This document shows positions 17,487 through 27,700 of a stretch of DNA of 64,000 bases, piece after piece. Origin of the DNA: Nonomuraea helvata (GTDB lineage Bacteria; Actinomycetota; Actinomycetes; Streptosporangiales; Streptosporangiaceae); assembly GCF_039535785.1 (NCBI RefSeq), contig NZ_BAAAXV010000003.1:44146-108145 (forward strand), written 5' to 3'. Position 1 is the stretch's first letter. Every line of letters starts with the position of its first letter. Below the pieces are notes generated by a model. It ran no database searches. It was given only the letters and a program-made list of their open reading frames with translations, and was not told where the DNA came from. The position numbers were made by a program, and so were the translations under genes.

Positions 17487-18149
17487 TCATCCCTTGGCGA
17501 ACGAGCCGATCAGGTCGGGGATCGCGGTCGGGTGGTGGAAGAGTGTGGCGCCCAGACCGGTGAGGCGGGCGGCCGGGGTGAGACCGCCGGCGAAGGCCAG
17601 GCAGCGCATGCCCGCGTTCATGGCCGCCGTCACCCCGAACGGGCTGTCCTCCACCACCACGCACCGCTCCGGCGCCACCCCCATCGTGGTCGCCGCGTGC
17701 AGGAACAGGTCCGGCGCCGGCTTGCCCCTGGCCACGTCCTCGGCGCTGAACACCCGGCCGTGGAACCGCTCGGCCAGTCCGGTCAGCTCCAGGCTGCGGC
17801 GGATCGTGGCGTGCCGCCCGTTCGAGGCCACGCAGGTCGGCACGGTCAGCTGGTCGAGCGCCTCCTCGATGCCTTCGATCACGCAGAGCTCGGCCTTGAC
17901 CGCGGCCGTGTACTCGGCGATGAGCTGCTCGCGCCAGCCCGGCGGCGTCTCACCCACCGCCTCGTCCCAGTACTCGTTCGTACAGCCCACGAACCGCTCG
18001 GCGTACTCCGCCTCATCGATCGACCAGCCCAGGCGTCGCAGTGCTGCCGTGCCCACCCGTACGGAGATCGGCTCGCTGTCCACGAGCGTCCCGTCGCAGT
18101 CGAAGATGACCAGATCGACAGCCAATCCCGTTCCCTTCAGATGTGACAT
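17487..18149 (-). CDS. HAD-family hydrolase (beta-phosphoglucomutase-like)
   Basis: 220 aa. Motif I is VIFDCDGTLVDSEPI near the N-terminus; motif II is in CVASNGR; the lysine is in GKPAPDLFLHAA; motif IV is CVVVEDSPFGVTAAMNAG. The insert between motifs I and II is the helical cap of subfamily I, as in phosphoglycolate phosphatases and beta-phosphoglucomutases. It would dephosphorylate a small sugar phosphate; specificity unknown. Its stop abuts the converging epimerase gene, and it is divergent from the MFS gene. Confidence 0.85.
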   Translation of the reverse strand: MSHLKGTGLAVDLVIFDCDGTLVDSEPISVRVGTAALRRLGWSIDEAEYAERFVGCTNEYWDEAVGETPPGWREQLIAEYTAAVKAELCVIEGIEEALDQLTVPTCVASNGRHATIRRSLELTGLAERFHGRVFSAEDVARGKPAPDLFLHAATTMGVAPERCVVVEDSPFGVTAAMNAGMRCLAFAGGLTPAARLTGLGATLFHHPTAIPDLIGSFAKG

Positions 18150-18198
18150 TTCGCAGGTGATAGCTTCTCTGTACCACTGAACAAGACGCTATTTCGCA
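18148..18198. repeat. Paired ATTTCGCA direct repeats in a divergent promoter region
   Basis: ATTTCGCA occurs at 18148-18155, overlapping the HAD start codon, and at 18191-18198, 14 bases before the MFS start. The shared octamer 43 bp apart could be a common regulator site; chance is also possible. Confidence 0.25.
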
Positions 18199-18211
18199 TA
18201 GTGAGACAAGT

Positions 18212-19498
18212 ATGACAACGTCCCCCCAAGTCGCCGCACCCACCCGGTCGAGGATCGCGGCCGCCAGCCTCGTCGGCACCGCGATCGAGTTCTACGACTT
18301 CTACATTTACGGCACTGCGGCGGCTTTGGTGCTCAACACCGCGTTCTTCCCCAAATTGGACCCGGTGGCGGGCAGTCTGGCCGCGTTCGCGTCGTTCGCG
18401 GTGGCGTTCATCTCGCGTCCGCTCGGCTCGGCCGTGTTCGGGCACTGGGGGGACCGGGTCGGCCGCAAGTCGATGCTGGTCGTGTCGCTGCTGGTGATGG
18501 GGCTCTCGACGGTCGCGATCGGGCTGCTGCCCGGCTACGCGGCCATCGGCGTGGTGGCGCCGGTGCTGCTCGTGCTGCTGCGGTTCACGCAGGGCATCGG
18601 GCTCGGAGGCGAGTGGGGCGGCGCGGCGCTGCTCGCCACCGAGCACGCGCCGCCCGGCAAGCGCGGGCTCTACGCGATGTTCCCGCAGCTCGGCCCGTCG
18701 GTCGGCTTCATCCTGGCCAACGGGCTGTTCCTCGTCCTGGGCGAGGTGCTCGGCGACGGGGACTTCGGGGCATGGGGGTGGCGGCTGCCGTTCGTGGCGA
18801 GCCTGCTGCTGGTGATCGTCGGCCTGTACGTACGGCTGCAGATCTCCGAGACGCCGGTCTTCAAGGCGGCCATGGACCAGCACCGGATCGCCAAGGTGCC
18901 GTTCGCGGGCCTCATGCGGCAGCAGTGGCGGCGCGTGCTCCTCGGCGCGGGCGCCATGACCGTCGCCTACACCCTTTTCTACACAGCCACCACGTACTGC
19001 CTGGCGTACGGCACCACCACGCTGCGGATCCCGAAGACCACCATGCTGGCCCTGACCATGATCGGCATCGTGTTCATGGCCGCGGGCACGGTGGCCTCCG
19101 CGTTGGCCTCCGACCGCCTGGGCCGCCGCCGCACCCTGATCGCCGGGACGGGCGTGGCCGTCGTGTGGGGGCTGGCGATGTTCCCGCTGATGGAGACCAG
19201 GGCCGTCTTCCTCGTGGGCCTGGCGCTGGCGGGGGCGCTCGGCCTGATGGGGCTGATCTTCGGGCCGATGGGCGCGTACCTGCCGGAGCTCTTCAAGACG
19301 CAGTTCCGCTACAGCGGCGCCTCGGTGGCCTACAGCCTCGGCGGCGTGCTCGGCGGCGCGGTGCCGCCGCTGGTCGCCACCAGCATGCAGGCCAGTGGGC
19401 TGGGCGTCATGGCCGTAGGAGTGTACGTCGCGGCGATGGCCGTGCTGAGCCTGCTCTGCCTGCTGGCCCTGCCCGAGACGGGCGACGACACTCTTTAG
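18212..19498 (+). CDS. MFS transporter, metabolite:H+ symporter type
   Basis: 428 aa with about 12 membrane helices. The opening SLVGTAIEFYDFYIYGTAAA and RPLGSAVFGHWGDRVGRKSML loop are characteristic of the MHS family (shikimate, proline/betaine, dicarboxylate carriers such as ProP, KgtP, ShiA). The second half repeats the loop as ASDRLGRRRTLIAG. It would import a small organic acid or zwitterion with protons; the substrate cannot be read from sequence. The gene overlaps the 3' end of the converging HMGL-like gene by 4 bases. Confidence 0.88.
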   Translation: MTTSPQVAAPTRSRIAAASLVGTAIEFYDFYIYGTAAALVLNTAFFPKLDPVAGSLAAFASFAVAFISRPLGSAVFGHWGDRVGRKSMLVVSLLVMGLSTVAIGLLPGYAAIGVVAPVLLVLLRFTQGIGLGGEWGGAALLATEHAPPGKRGLYAMFPQLGPSVGFILANGLFLVLGEVLGDGDFGAWGWRLPFVASLLLVIVGLYVRLQISETPVFKAAMDQHRIAKVPFAGLMRQQWRRVLLGAGAMTVAYTLFYTATTYCLAYGTTTLRIPKTTMLALTMIGIVFMAAGTVASALASDRLGRRRTLIAGTGVAVVWGLAMFPLMETRAVFLVGLALAGALGLMGLIFGPMGAYLPELFKTQFRYSGASVAYSLGGVLGGAVPPLVATSMQASGLGVMAVGVYVAAMAVLSLLCLLALPETGDDTL

Positions 19499-20715
19499 GG
19501 GTGCTCGTAGCCGGGGAACAGCAGGGACAGCTCGCGCGGGTACGCGGCGATCAGGCGGAGCTCGTCGTCGGTGAGCGGGCGGCCGGTCATGGCGTTGCAG
19601 AGCTGCACCAGCCGGAACGCCAGGTCCTCCTCGCGGACCTCCACCCCCAGTCCGTCCATGACGTGCCGGAAACCGGCCTTCCCGCCGTACTCGCCGGTCA
19701 GCACCACCCGGCCGTCCCGCGCGTGCCAGTCCTCAGGGAACGGGCCCAGCGTGGCCTCGTCGTACAGCTCGTAGTTGCCGTGGTCCTTGAGCGCGCCGTC
19801 GGCGTGGATGCCGCTCTCGTGCGCGAACGCGTTCCGCCCCACCCCGGCCTGGTTGTACGGCAGCGGCTGCCCGAACGCGTAACTCGCCCACAACGCGAAC
19901 CTGCGGGCCCACGACAGGTCGAGCGCGTCACCGATCTCGGCGTTGAGGCCGAATCCGTGCTGGAAGGCCAGGATCGTGGAGAGCAGGTCGGCGTTGCCCG
20001 AACGCTCGCCGATGCCGTTCACGCACGTGTTGATCCACGCGTCCTGTCCCACGTCGAGGTCGCCGAGGGCGCCCGAGACGGAGTTGGCCACGGCCATGCC
20101 CAGGTCGTTGTGGCAGTGGGTCTCGACCGGCATCGCGATGGCGGAGGCCAGTTTGGCGAAGCGCTCGCGGATCCTGTCGGGGGTGTCGCCGCCGATCGTG
20201 TCGCAGTAGCGCACCCGGTCGGCGCCCGCCTCCTTGGCCGCCAGCGCGAACTCCAACAGGAAGCCGTCGTCCGTCCTCGAGCCGTCCTCCGCGTTCACCC
20301 CCACGGTCTGCGCGCCCGCGGCCTTGGCCGTGCGCACGGCGGCCGTCATCTCCCTGATGATCGCGTCCCTGTCCAGCCGGCCGCGGAACTTGTTCTGGAT
20401 CATGTAGTCGGACGTCGAGATGGACAGGTTGTAGTGCCTGAGCCCGAGCGGGGCGGCGTTCTCCACGTCCTGCGGCACGCCGCGGCACCATCCTGAGAGC
20501 CGCAGGCCGCCGAACGCCCCCACCTCGGCCAGCGCCACCTGTGCCTTGACGTACGGGACCTCGTGGAACAGGAACGGGAAGCCGATCTCGGACTGCGCCA
20601 CCCCGAGCTTGGCCAGATAGAAGTTGACCATGGTCTTGCCGAACTTCGAGAGGCCGGTGCGCGCGGTCTGCACGCCGTCCCGGTTGGTGACGTCGAGGAA
20701 GTGAACTCTTGGCAT
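19495..20715 (-). CDS. HMGL-like acyltransferase (homocitrate/isopropylmalate synthase-like)
   Basis: 406 aa. A TIM-barrel carboxyltransferase-type domain: FLDVTNRDGVQTA holds the catalytic R-D metal pair, VETHCHNDLGMAVANS the HxH metal ligands, and NTCVNGIGERSGNADLL the family loop. These condense acetyl-CoA or a similar acyl-CoA with a 2-oxoacid, or do the reverse. Specificity is unclear; it lacks the regulatory C-terminal domain of LeuA. The ATG at 20715 starts directly at the barrel's first strand. It is divergent from a citrate synthase, 80 bases apart, which suggests a shared 2-oxoacid/tricarboxylate pathway and shared control. Confidence 0.75.
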   Translation of the reverse strand: MPRVHFLDVTNRDGVQTARTGLSKFGKTMVNFYLAKLGVAQSEIGFPFLFHEVPYVKAQVALAEVGAFGGLRLSGWCRGVPQDVENAAPLGLRHYNLSISTSDYMIQNKFRGRLDRDAIIREMTAAVRTAKAAGAQTVGVNAEDGSRTDDGFLLEFALAAKEAGADRVRYCDTIGGDTPDRIRERFAKLASAIAMPVETHCHNDLGMAVANSVSGALGDLDVGQDAWINTCVNGIGERSGNADLLSTILAFQHGFGLNAEIGDALDLSWARRFALWASYAFGQPLPYNQAGVGRNAFAHESGIHADGALKDHGNYELYDEATLGPFPEDWHARDGRVVLTGEYGGKAGFRHVMDGLGVEVREEDLAFRLVQLCNAMTGRPLTDDELRLIAAYPRELSLLFPGYEHP

Positions 20716-20738
20716 GCCCTCACGTTGACACGTGCCTT

Positions 20739-20776
20739 CAACATGTATCAATATTGATTTTCATCAACATGCATCA
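20739..20776. promoter_or_regulatory. Repeat-rich operator between HMGL-like and citrate synthase genes
   Basis: CAACATGTATCA (20739-20750) is repeated as CAACATGCATCA (20765-20776), 26 bp apart. Between them lies the perfect palindrome ATCAATATTGAT (20747-20758), and TTGAT (20754-20758) pairs with ATCAA (20763-20767). The stretch is AT-rich in a GC-rich window and covers the space where both divergent promoters must lie. The N-terminal helix-turn-helix of the citrate synthase is a natural candidate to bind here. Confidence 0.55.
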
Positions 20777-20795
20777 TCGGAGGAGGCCTGTCAGG

Positions 20796-22034
20796 GTGGA
20801 GTGGATCGACGCGGCCACCGCCGCCGAGCGGCTCGGCGTCAAACCCGCCACGCTGTACGCGTACGTGAGCCGGGGGGTGCTGCGGCGGCGGCACGGCGAC
20901 GACGGGCGGCGCAGCCTCTTCTCGGCGGAGGAGATCGAGCGCCTCGCCCGGCGCGGGCGGCCCCGCAGCCAGCCGCCCGAGCTGGTGATCGAGTCGGCCA
21001 TCACGGCCCTCGGCGTGGACCGACCCTACTACCGGGGGCTCGACGCGCTGGAGCTGGCGCGGACCGGCGACTTCGAAACGGTTGCCGCCTGGCTCTGGGC
21101 CGCCGACGCCGAGGACGGCAGTGAGCCGGCGCAGGCCGGTTCGGGGCCGTTCGCCGCGCAGACCCGCGCACGGATGCCCTGGCGGTGCGAGCCTGACGCG
21201 CTGGCCGCCGCCGTGGCCGCGCAGCGCGGGCTTCCCGAGGACCTCCTGCCCCTCGACCGCCTCCAGGTGATCACCACGGTTCTCGGCGCCTCCGACTCCC
21301 TCCGCCACCAGCTCGACCCCGTCTCCGTCGCCGCTACGGGCCGCCGCATGATCGCGGGCCTCGTCGACTCCCTTCCGCAGCTCAGCGAGCCCCAAGGCGA
21401 GTCGATCGTCGAGCGCCTCTGGTCCCGCCTGTGCCCGCATCCCGCAAGCCCCGCGCTCCTCGGCGTGCTCCAGGCCGCCCTGGTGCTGCTCGCCGACCAT
21501 GAGCTCGCCGCCTCCACCCTGGCCGCCCGGGTCGCCGCCTCCGCCAAGGCCGACCCGTACGCCGTCGTGCTGACGGGGCTCGGCGTGCTGGGCGGCCCGC
21601 TGCACGGCGGCGCGTCGTACGGCGCGGAACGCCTCCTCGCCGAGGTCGCCGAGCCGCACCAGGCCGCACGGGTGATCGCCGAGCGGGTACGCCGTGGCGA
21701 GCGCATCCCCGGCTTCGGCCACAGCATTTACAAGAACGGCGACGGACGCGGCGGCCTCCTGCTCGACCTCATCAAGGAGGCCACGCCGGGACACGACCGG
21801 CTCGCCGCCGGAGCGGCCGTGCTGGAGGAGATGCGCCGGCGCCGCCTCCCGGAGCGGAACATGGACTTCGCCCTTGCCACCCTCACCGCCGTGAGCGGCA
21901 TGGTGACCGGCGCGGGGGAGGCCGTCTTCGCGGTGGCCAGGGCGGTGGGCTGGCTGGCGCACGCGATGGAGGAGTACGGCCGAGGCACCCTCCTCCGCCT
22001 CCGCGCCTCCTACACCGGCCCGCCGCCCAGGTGA
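20796..22034 (+). CDS. Citrate synthase with N-terminal MerR/excisionase-like helix-turn-helix
   Basis: 412 aa from GTG 20796, which has GGAGGAGG at 20779-20786; a further-upstream ATG at 20769 lies before that site. Residues 1-55 form a winged HTH: AATAAERLGVKPATLYAYVSRG, then the LFSAEEIERLARRGRP helix. From about 65 the citrate synthase fold follows, with the C-terminal active-site regions LGGPLHGGASYGAERLL (His), IPGFGHSIYKNGDGRGG (His) and NMDFALATLTAV (Asp). It should condense acetyl- or propionyl-CoA with oxaloacetate. The DNA-binding module suggests the enzyme also regulates its own divergent promoter. Confidence 0.88.
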   Translation: MEWIDAATAAERLGVKPATLYAYVSRGVLRRRHGDDGRRSLFSAEEIERLARRGRPRSQPPELVIESAITALGVDRPYYRGLDALELARTGDFETVAAWLWAADAEDGSEPAQAGSGPFAAQTRARMPWRCEPDALAAAVAAQRGLPEDLLPLDRLQVITTVLGASDSLRHQLDPVSVAATGRRMIAGLVDSLPQLSEPQGESIVERLWSRLCPHPASPALLGVLQAALVLLADHELAASTLAARVAASAKADPYAVVLTGLGVLGGPLHGGASYGAERLLAEVAEPHQAARVIAERVRRGERIPGFGHSIYKNGDGRGGLLLDLIKEATPGHDRLAAGAAVLEEMRRRRLPERNMDFALATLTAVSGMVTGAGEAVFAVARAVGWLAHAMEEYGRGTLLRLRASYTGPPPR

Positions 22035-22459
22035 CTCACGCCCGCTCACGACCGTGGCCTACATCGTCGCCCTCGCACCCTGATACCGAACGATCACCAG
22101 CGCGGTTGCCCTGTGGCGCGAGGGAGGTGCCTCCACCGCAACGAACGGGGGAGCGGCACGGGGTCGCATCGTCCGTCACCTGCGTTGCCCTCCTTCAAAG
22201 GAAAGACGCTCGACGCCGTCAGTGGCGAGGTGGGGCGCTCCTGGCTCGCCTATACCACCGCGTACAGGGCCTTGCCGGACGGTCATCTGTTCGACGGCGA
22301 GTCCTGCACCCGGTAGTCGCACCCTTTCGCGCACCCGGATGCCGCCCGGCCGCCGTGCCGGGCCCGATCCCTTTCCCGAGGGAGACCGTTGACGCGGTGT
22401 GAGGGTTCAACGCGGCGGAAGGCCGCCGGCCGCGGGTCACGATCACTACGATGGCTGCC
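22035..22459. other. Intergenic region without a convincing gene
   Basis: This 425-base stretch has several short open frames, none with a recognisable domain or good ribosome site. A GGAGGTGCCTCC dyad is near 22121-22132. TACGAT at 22447-22452 is the probable -10 of the next gene. I see no other structure. Confidence 0.5.
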
Positions 22460-24574
22460 ATGGTGGGCGAGGGGAAGTGGCGGGCCTGGCTGTTATGGCT
22501 GTCCATGGTGCTCGCGCCGGTCGTGGTGTCGGTGGCCGCCAACCAGGTGCTCAACGACGGCGTGTGGAGCGGCCCTTGGCTCGCCGGCACCATCGTCGCG
22601 GCGGTGGTGGCCGGTCTGATCGTCGAACGGGCCGGGCGTGTGCTCGCCCCCGCTTCCGGGACCGTCGCCGAGACCATGCGGGAGCTCGCCCAGTTGGTCC
22701 ACGACCGGTGGAGCGACGAGGTGGTGACGCGTTCCCTGGGCGATCCGCCCATCCCGGTCTCCTGGCACATGACCCGCCGAACCAAGCTCATGGATCACCC
22801 GCACCTGATCGCCGACCGTGAGCCGGCGGTGTCGGGCCGGTCGGACGACATCGCCGCGCTCGCCGTCGCCTTCCGCGCGCTGCGCCGTCGCCGCCTGGTC
22901 ATCACCGGAGGTCCGGGCACAGGTAAGACCACCCTGGCCATCCAACTGATGCTGGAACTGATCCGCACGCGTGCTGACAGGGACCCGGTCCCGGTGCTCC
23001 TGCCCGTCGCCGACTGGGACATCGAGGCCCACCCTCGGTTTCAGGACTGGGTGGCCGAGCGCGTACGCACCGACTACGCCGCCTTGCGCACACCGGGCAA
23101 CCAGCAGGACGGCGCCGACATCCTCGCAGCCCGTGGCTCGATTTTGGCCATTCTCGACGGCCTCGACGAACTGCCCGAGCCCGCCCGCGCCAAGGTGATC
23201 GAGAAACTGTCCGACACGCTCACGGAACGCGATCAGGTGATCATCACGTCGCGAACCACCGAGTACGGAAACGCGGTCACCGCCGCCCGGTGCCCGCTCA
23301 GGGCCGCCGCCGTCATCGCACCCAAGGCGCTGACCCCCGACATCGTGGCGAACTACCTGAGCGCCTGCTTGCCCGCGCTCTCCTCGTCCTCGGAGTGGAC
23401 CAAGGTCCTGCGCGCACTCAGGGAGGGCGCCGCGCCGGCTCTTGCCGATGTCACCTCCACCGCCTTGGGCCTATGGCTGGTCCGGGCCGTCTACATCGAC
23501 CAGCCAGACGCCGACCCGGCTCCGTTGGCGACCGAGTACGCCGACGACGCGCGCGCCCTGCGCGCTCACCTGCTCGACAATCTCCTCGGTGCGCTGCTGA
23601 ACGCACGCGCCACGATCCGGCCGGTAGCATGGGATCCGGCCAGGATCACCGAATGGACGAACCTGCTGGCACGCCTGCAGGCCGAATCCGGCGGTCATGA
23701 CCTGGCCTGGTGGCGGCTGACCGACCAGGCACTGCCCGCCTCCCGAATGCGGCGCGCGCTCGCCCGTACCTGGATCGGCTGGTTGAGCGGTCTGGTGTTC
23801 GCACTCCCGGCCGCGTTGACCGCCATGCTGACCTATGGGCCGGTCTTCGGCTCGGCCTTCGGCATCTGCCTGGGCCTGTCCGCGGTGCAGGTCGCCCCCC
23901 GTACCCCCGACTTCGCTCCGCTGCGCGTACGGCGACGGGTGCAGGATTTCACCCGCGGTCTGTTGTCCGACATGCGAATGATCTTCGTTATCATGCCGGT
24001 CGGCCTCGGCCTGCCGGCGGCGGTCTACAGCACATTGTTGGACGGCTGGAAATCGGGCCTGGCCACTCTGTTCTCAGCGCTCGGCCTCGGCTGGATGAGC
24101 CTGCGGATAATGCAGAACACGAAGCCCGGCCAACCAGAGGAGAATCGGCTCCCGCCGTTCACCGCCGCCGTCACCCCGCAGTCCACCTGGCGGGTCAACC
24201 GCAGCCTCGTGGGTCTGCAATGGATGAACGCGCTGGTCCTCGGGGCGATCGTCGGCTTCGCTTCCGATTTCATGAACGAGGCATCCATCGCGCCGCTTCA
24301 CCCGTCCGCGCCCGCGTCCGTGGACGCGGGGCTGGGCATCATCAGCGGCATAGCATTCGGCATGGTGAACAAACGCCAGCACATGTGGCTGATGTCCACC
24401 ATTGCCCTGGTACGCCTTGGGCCGTCGGGCCGGCTGCCGTTCCGCTTGATGAGCTTTCTGCATGATCTGCACCGCCTGGGCATCCTACGGACCGTGGGCC
24501 CCGTCTACCAGTTCCGCCATGCCGAACTACAAGATCATCTCGCTGCCGCCAAGACGACCGGTCACTCCCGCTGA
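22460..24574 (+). CDS. Membrane-anchored NACHT-domain NTPase
   Basis: 704 aa. Two hydrophobic segments (about 8-55) precede a NACHT/STAND module: P-loop GGPGTGKTT near 150, Walker B ILDGLDELPE near 235 and the sensor IITSRTTEY. A helical region follows, then at least four membrane segments at about 430-640 and a short tail. There are no TPR, LRR or other recognised sensor repeats. Bacterial NACHT proteins include antiphage and signalling proteins; the role here is not known. The ATG at 22460 is preceded by TACGAT ending 7 bases upstream, suggesting a leaderless transcript; the in-frame ATG at 22451 overlaps that box. It converges on the SMC-like operon. Confidence 0.78.
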   Translation: MVGEGKWRAWLLWLSMVLAPVVVSVAANQVLNDGVWSGPWLAGTIVAAVVAGLIVERAGRVLAPASGTVAETMRELAQLVHDRWSDEVVTRSLGDPPIPVSWHMTRRTKLMDHPHLIADREPAVSGRSDDIAALAVAFRALRRRRLVITGGPGTGKTTLAIQLMLELIRTRADRDPVPVLLPVADWDIEAHPRFQDWVAERVRTDYAALRTPGNQQDGADILAARGSILAILDGLDELPEPARAKVIEKLSDTLTERDQVIITSRTTEYGNAVTAARCPLRAAAVIAPKALTPDIVANYLSACLPALSSSSEWTKVLRALREGAAPALADVTSTALGLWLVRAVYIDQPDADPAPLATEYADDARALRAHLLDNLLGALLNARATIRPVAWDPARITEWTNLLARLQAESGGHDLAWWRLTDQALPASRMRRALARTWIGWLSGLVFALPAALTAMLTYGPVFGSAFGICLGLSAVQVAPRTPDFAPLRVRRRVQDFTRGLLSDMRMIFVIMPVGLGLPAAVYSTLLDGWKSGLATLFSALGLGWMSLRIMQNTKPGQPEENRLPPFTAAVTPQSTWRVNRSLVGLQWMNALVLGAIVGFASDFMNEASIAPLHPSAPASVDAGLGIISGIAFGMVNKRQHMWLMSTIALVRLGPSGRLPFRLMSFLHDLHRLGILRTVGPVYQFRHAELQDHLAAAKTTGHSR

Positions 24575-24736
24575 CCAGCGCAGCCTCTCCCGGCCGGCAC
24601 ACGAGTGACCGTACGTCGGCGCGGCGGCGGCCTCCTTCCGGCTCCCCGAACTGCCCGGCGACCCGCATCCCCTGCGCGGCAGGACACCTCCGACGGCGAA
24701 TGACGTGGCGCCCTGGCCCTGCACGCCAGACGCGCG

Positions 24737-27700
24737 TCACTTGGCCGTTCTGTCGACGTACGCGGCCAGCGCCCGCACCCGTTCGGCGTGCTGGTCGTGC
24801 CCGACGATCACCGGCGGCTCGTTGTACGGCATCGCGTCCGACGAGCGCCGCAGCTTGACGTACTGGCCACAGGCGTCGATCGCGTACGGCTCCATGTCGT
24901 CCTGCAGCGCCCCGATCACGGTGATCCCGTACGTCTCCCCGATCCGCCTGAACAGCGCCACCGCCTCCCTGCGGTGCTCCTTGCCCAGGTTGCGGCCGAG
25001 CTCGTCGAGCACCAGGCACAGATGCCCGCCCCCGGACGAGGCGATGGCCGCCGCGCACACCAGTTTGACGGCCTTCTCGTCCATGAGCGCGGTGTTGGCC
25101 CGCCGGTTGTACGGCACGAACCCCTGCCCCTCGCCGCGCCGCCACTTCGGCGTCACCCGCCACTGCCAGCGCTGCTCGGGGTCGGCGGGCGCGGGCGGCA
25201 CGGGGAACTCCAGCGTCGCCCCGTAACCTCCGTAAGACGTGTCCAGCTTCTCGAACTCCTCGGCCACCCGCGTGAGCCGCGCCTTGATCGCCGCGGTCAA
25301 CGCCGCCCGGTGCACGGCCGTGGACTGCGCCGCCTCCTCGGCGCCGCGCGCCGCCGCCGCCAGGTCGCGCTGCCTGGTGACGACCTGGGCCTCGATCTGG
25401 CGCCGCTGGTGCCGTTCGTACTCCTCCTGGCCCCGCAGGTAGGAGGCCAGCGCCCCGCACACCGCCGCGAACGTCGCCTGCTCCCGCGCCGCGCTCCCGC
25501 CCCGCTCGCTCAGCAGGAACCGCAGCTCCTCCGGGATCTCCGCGTCCTCCTCCGGGAACGTGTCACGCAAGGCCTGGTCGAAGAGGCGCTCGGCGATCCG
25601 CCACCACTCCTCGGCCGCACGCGGCCGCTCCTCCTCGGGCAGCGCGTTCAGCCATTCGCGTGCCGTCTCGACCGTGCCGCCCCAGTCGGCGGCCAGCGCG
25701 TCGAGCTTGAGCGACTCGCGTTCGGAGGTGACCTTGGTCTCCTGGTCGCGGGCCTGCGCGCGCTCGGCCTCGTGCCGGTGGCGCCGGCCCTCCAGGCGTT
25801 CGATCTCCATGTCCCTGGTCCTGGCCCGGAAGTCCAGCGCTCCGGCCTGCCGTTCGGCCTCGGCGACCTTCGGCGCGACCTCCTCGATCGCGGCGGTCAG
25901 CCCGGCCAGCCTGGCCCGCCGCTCGGCCAGCTTCTCCTCCAGCTCGGCCAGGCGCACCCCGGCCCTGGCCCCTTCCAGCCGCCGCTGCGCCTCGGCGACG
26001 GCCTCCTCCCCATCGCGTACGGCCTGCGCCGCCGTCTCCTGCACGTCCTTCGCCCGGTGCAGCCGCTGCTCGGCGGCCTTGATCCGGGCCTCGCGCCCGG
26101 TGGCCACCCCGTCGAACGCGCCCACGACGCTCACTCCGGCCGAGCTGACCAGCACGGAACCCGGCAACGCGGCCAGCGCGACAGCGGCGGCATCGAGCTG
26201 CTCCGCGTCCACGATCACCGCATGCTCGTTCGGCCATCCCCGCAACTGGCCCAGCACCAGACCACCGGTCCCTGCACCGGTCCCGGCCATGCCCCCGCCT
26301 GCTTCGAGGCCGGTGCCCTCGCCCGCCTCGAAGTCGGCGTCCTGCGTGCTGTCTCCGCCCGACTTCAGCTCGGCGTCGTTCGTCTTCCCATAGCGAGCCT
26401 TGAGGGCGGCGCCCAACGCCTCGACGTCACGCGTCCCGCCGCCTCCGGCACCACTCGCACCGGGAGTGACCTCTCCATCGGCACCGGCAGCGGCGGCGAC
26501 ACCCACGCCGGCGGCGTTCCCGCGTAGTGCGCGGCCGGTGGCGGGGGATGTGTGGGCGGCGTCGCGGGCCTGCTCGGCCACGTCGAGGGCGTCGAGCAGG
26601 CCGGTCGCGCCGATGCCGGCCGCCGCCAGCGCGTTGAGCTGCGCCGCCGCAGGACCGCCCTCCGCGTCGTCCAGCGCCGCCTGAGCGGAGGCCACCTCCC
26701 GGTCCGCCACGCCCAGCGCCTTGAGCGCCTCGTTGAGGCGCAGCCGGACCTCCCCGAGCTCCCGCTCGGCCGTGGGCACGTCTCGCCCGTCCGCGAACCT
26801 GCGCGTCTCCTCCAGCGCCGGGATCAGCCCGCGCAGCTCGTCGGCGGAGTTCTCGGCCACCGCGCGATCCGCGTCCAGCTTGGCCGCCCTCGCCTGGAGT
26901 GCCGCCAGCTCCTTACGGGCCTGCGAGACCTGCCGGTCGAGGGTGTCCTCCCGCAGGGCGGCGATCTCCGCCTTGACCATGGCGATCGCCTCGGCGGCCG
27001 CCTCACCGGCCACGTGGTGCCGTTCGAGGTCGGCGGCCAGCGACTCGTCCTTGGCAGCCGCGTCGGCCAGCTTGCGCGCCTGCCGGCCCCGCCAGCACCG
27101 CAACGCGTCCGCCAGCCGTACTCTCGCCTGATCGCGCCGGTCGAACGTGGTCAGCAGCGCCTTCGACTCCGACTCGAACTCGGCCAGCCGCTCGGCCGCC
27201 TGCGCCGCGCGTACCCGCTTGGCGTGCTCGTCGCGGCGGGCCTCACGTTCCTGCTCCAGCTCGGCGTCGAGACCGGTGAGGGCGGCGATGGCCTCGAAGA
27301 CGCGTTCGGGGGAGATCTCGTTGAGCGGCTGGGAGAGCAGGTTGGTGGCGACCTTGCTCCGTACGGACGTGGACAGGAACGACACGCACCTGACGCGGTC
27401 GCCGTAGAGCACCTTGGTCAGGTCGCGCGCCACCACGTCACGCCGACCGGCCGACTTGGGCAGGGATGCCCAGATCTCGTCGGCCCGCGCCACCCGCTCG
27501 GCCTCGGACGGGGACGCAGCCAGGTGCACCCCTTCCCGCCAGCGGATCTCGAGGTGCGGCGCCTCCTGGTTGACCTTGAGCCACACGGTGAGCGCCCCGC
27601 CCGAGGTGTCGGGCACCTCGAACAGCTCCCCGCCCAGCTCATCTCCGGCAACGTGATCCTCGAGAATGAGCTCACCGCCCGCCGCGCCCGGCGCCCCGCC

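Noticed and set aside
22113..22316. 67-codon frame between citrate synthase and NACHT genes
   Set aside because: No ribosome site at its start, no domain and unusual composition; not enough to call a gene.
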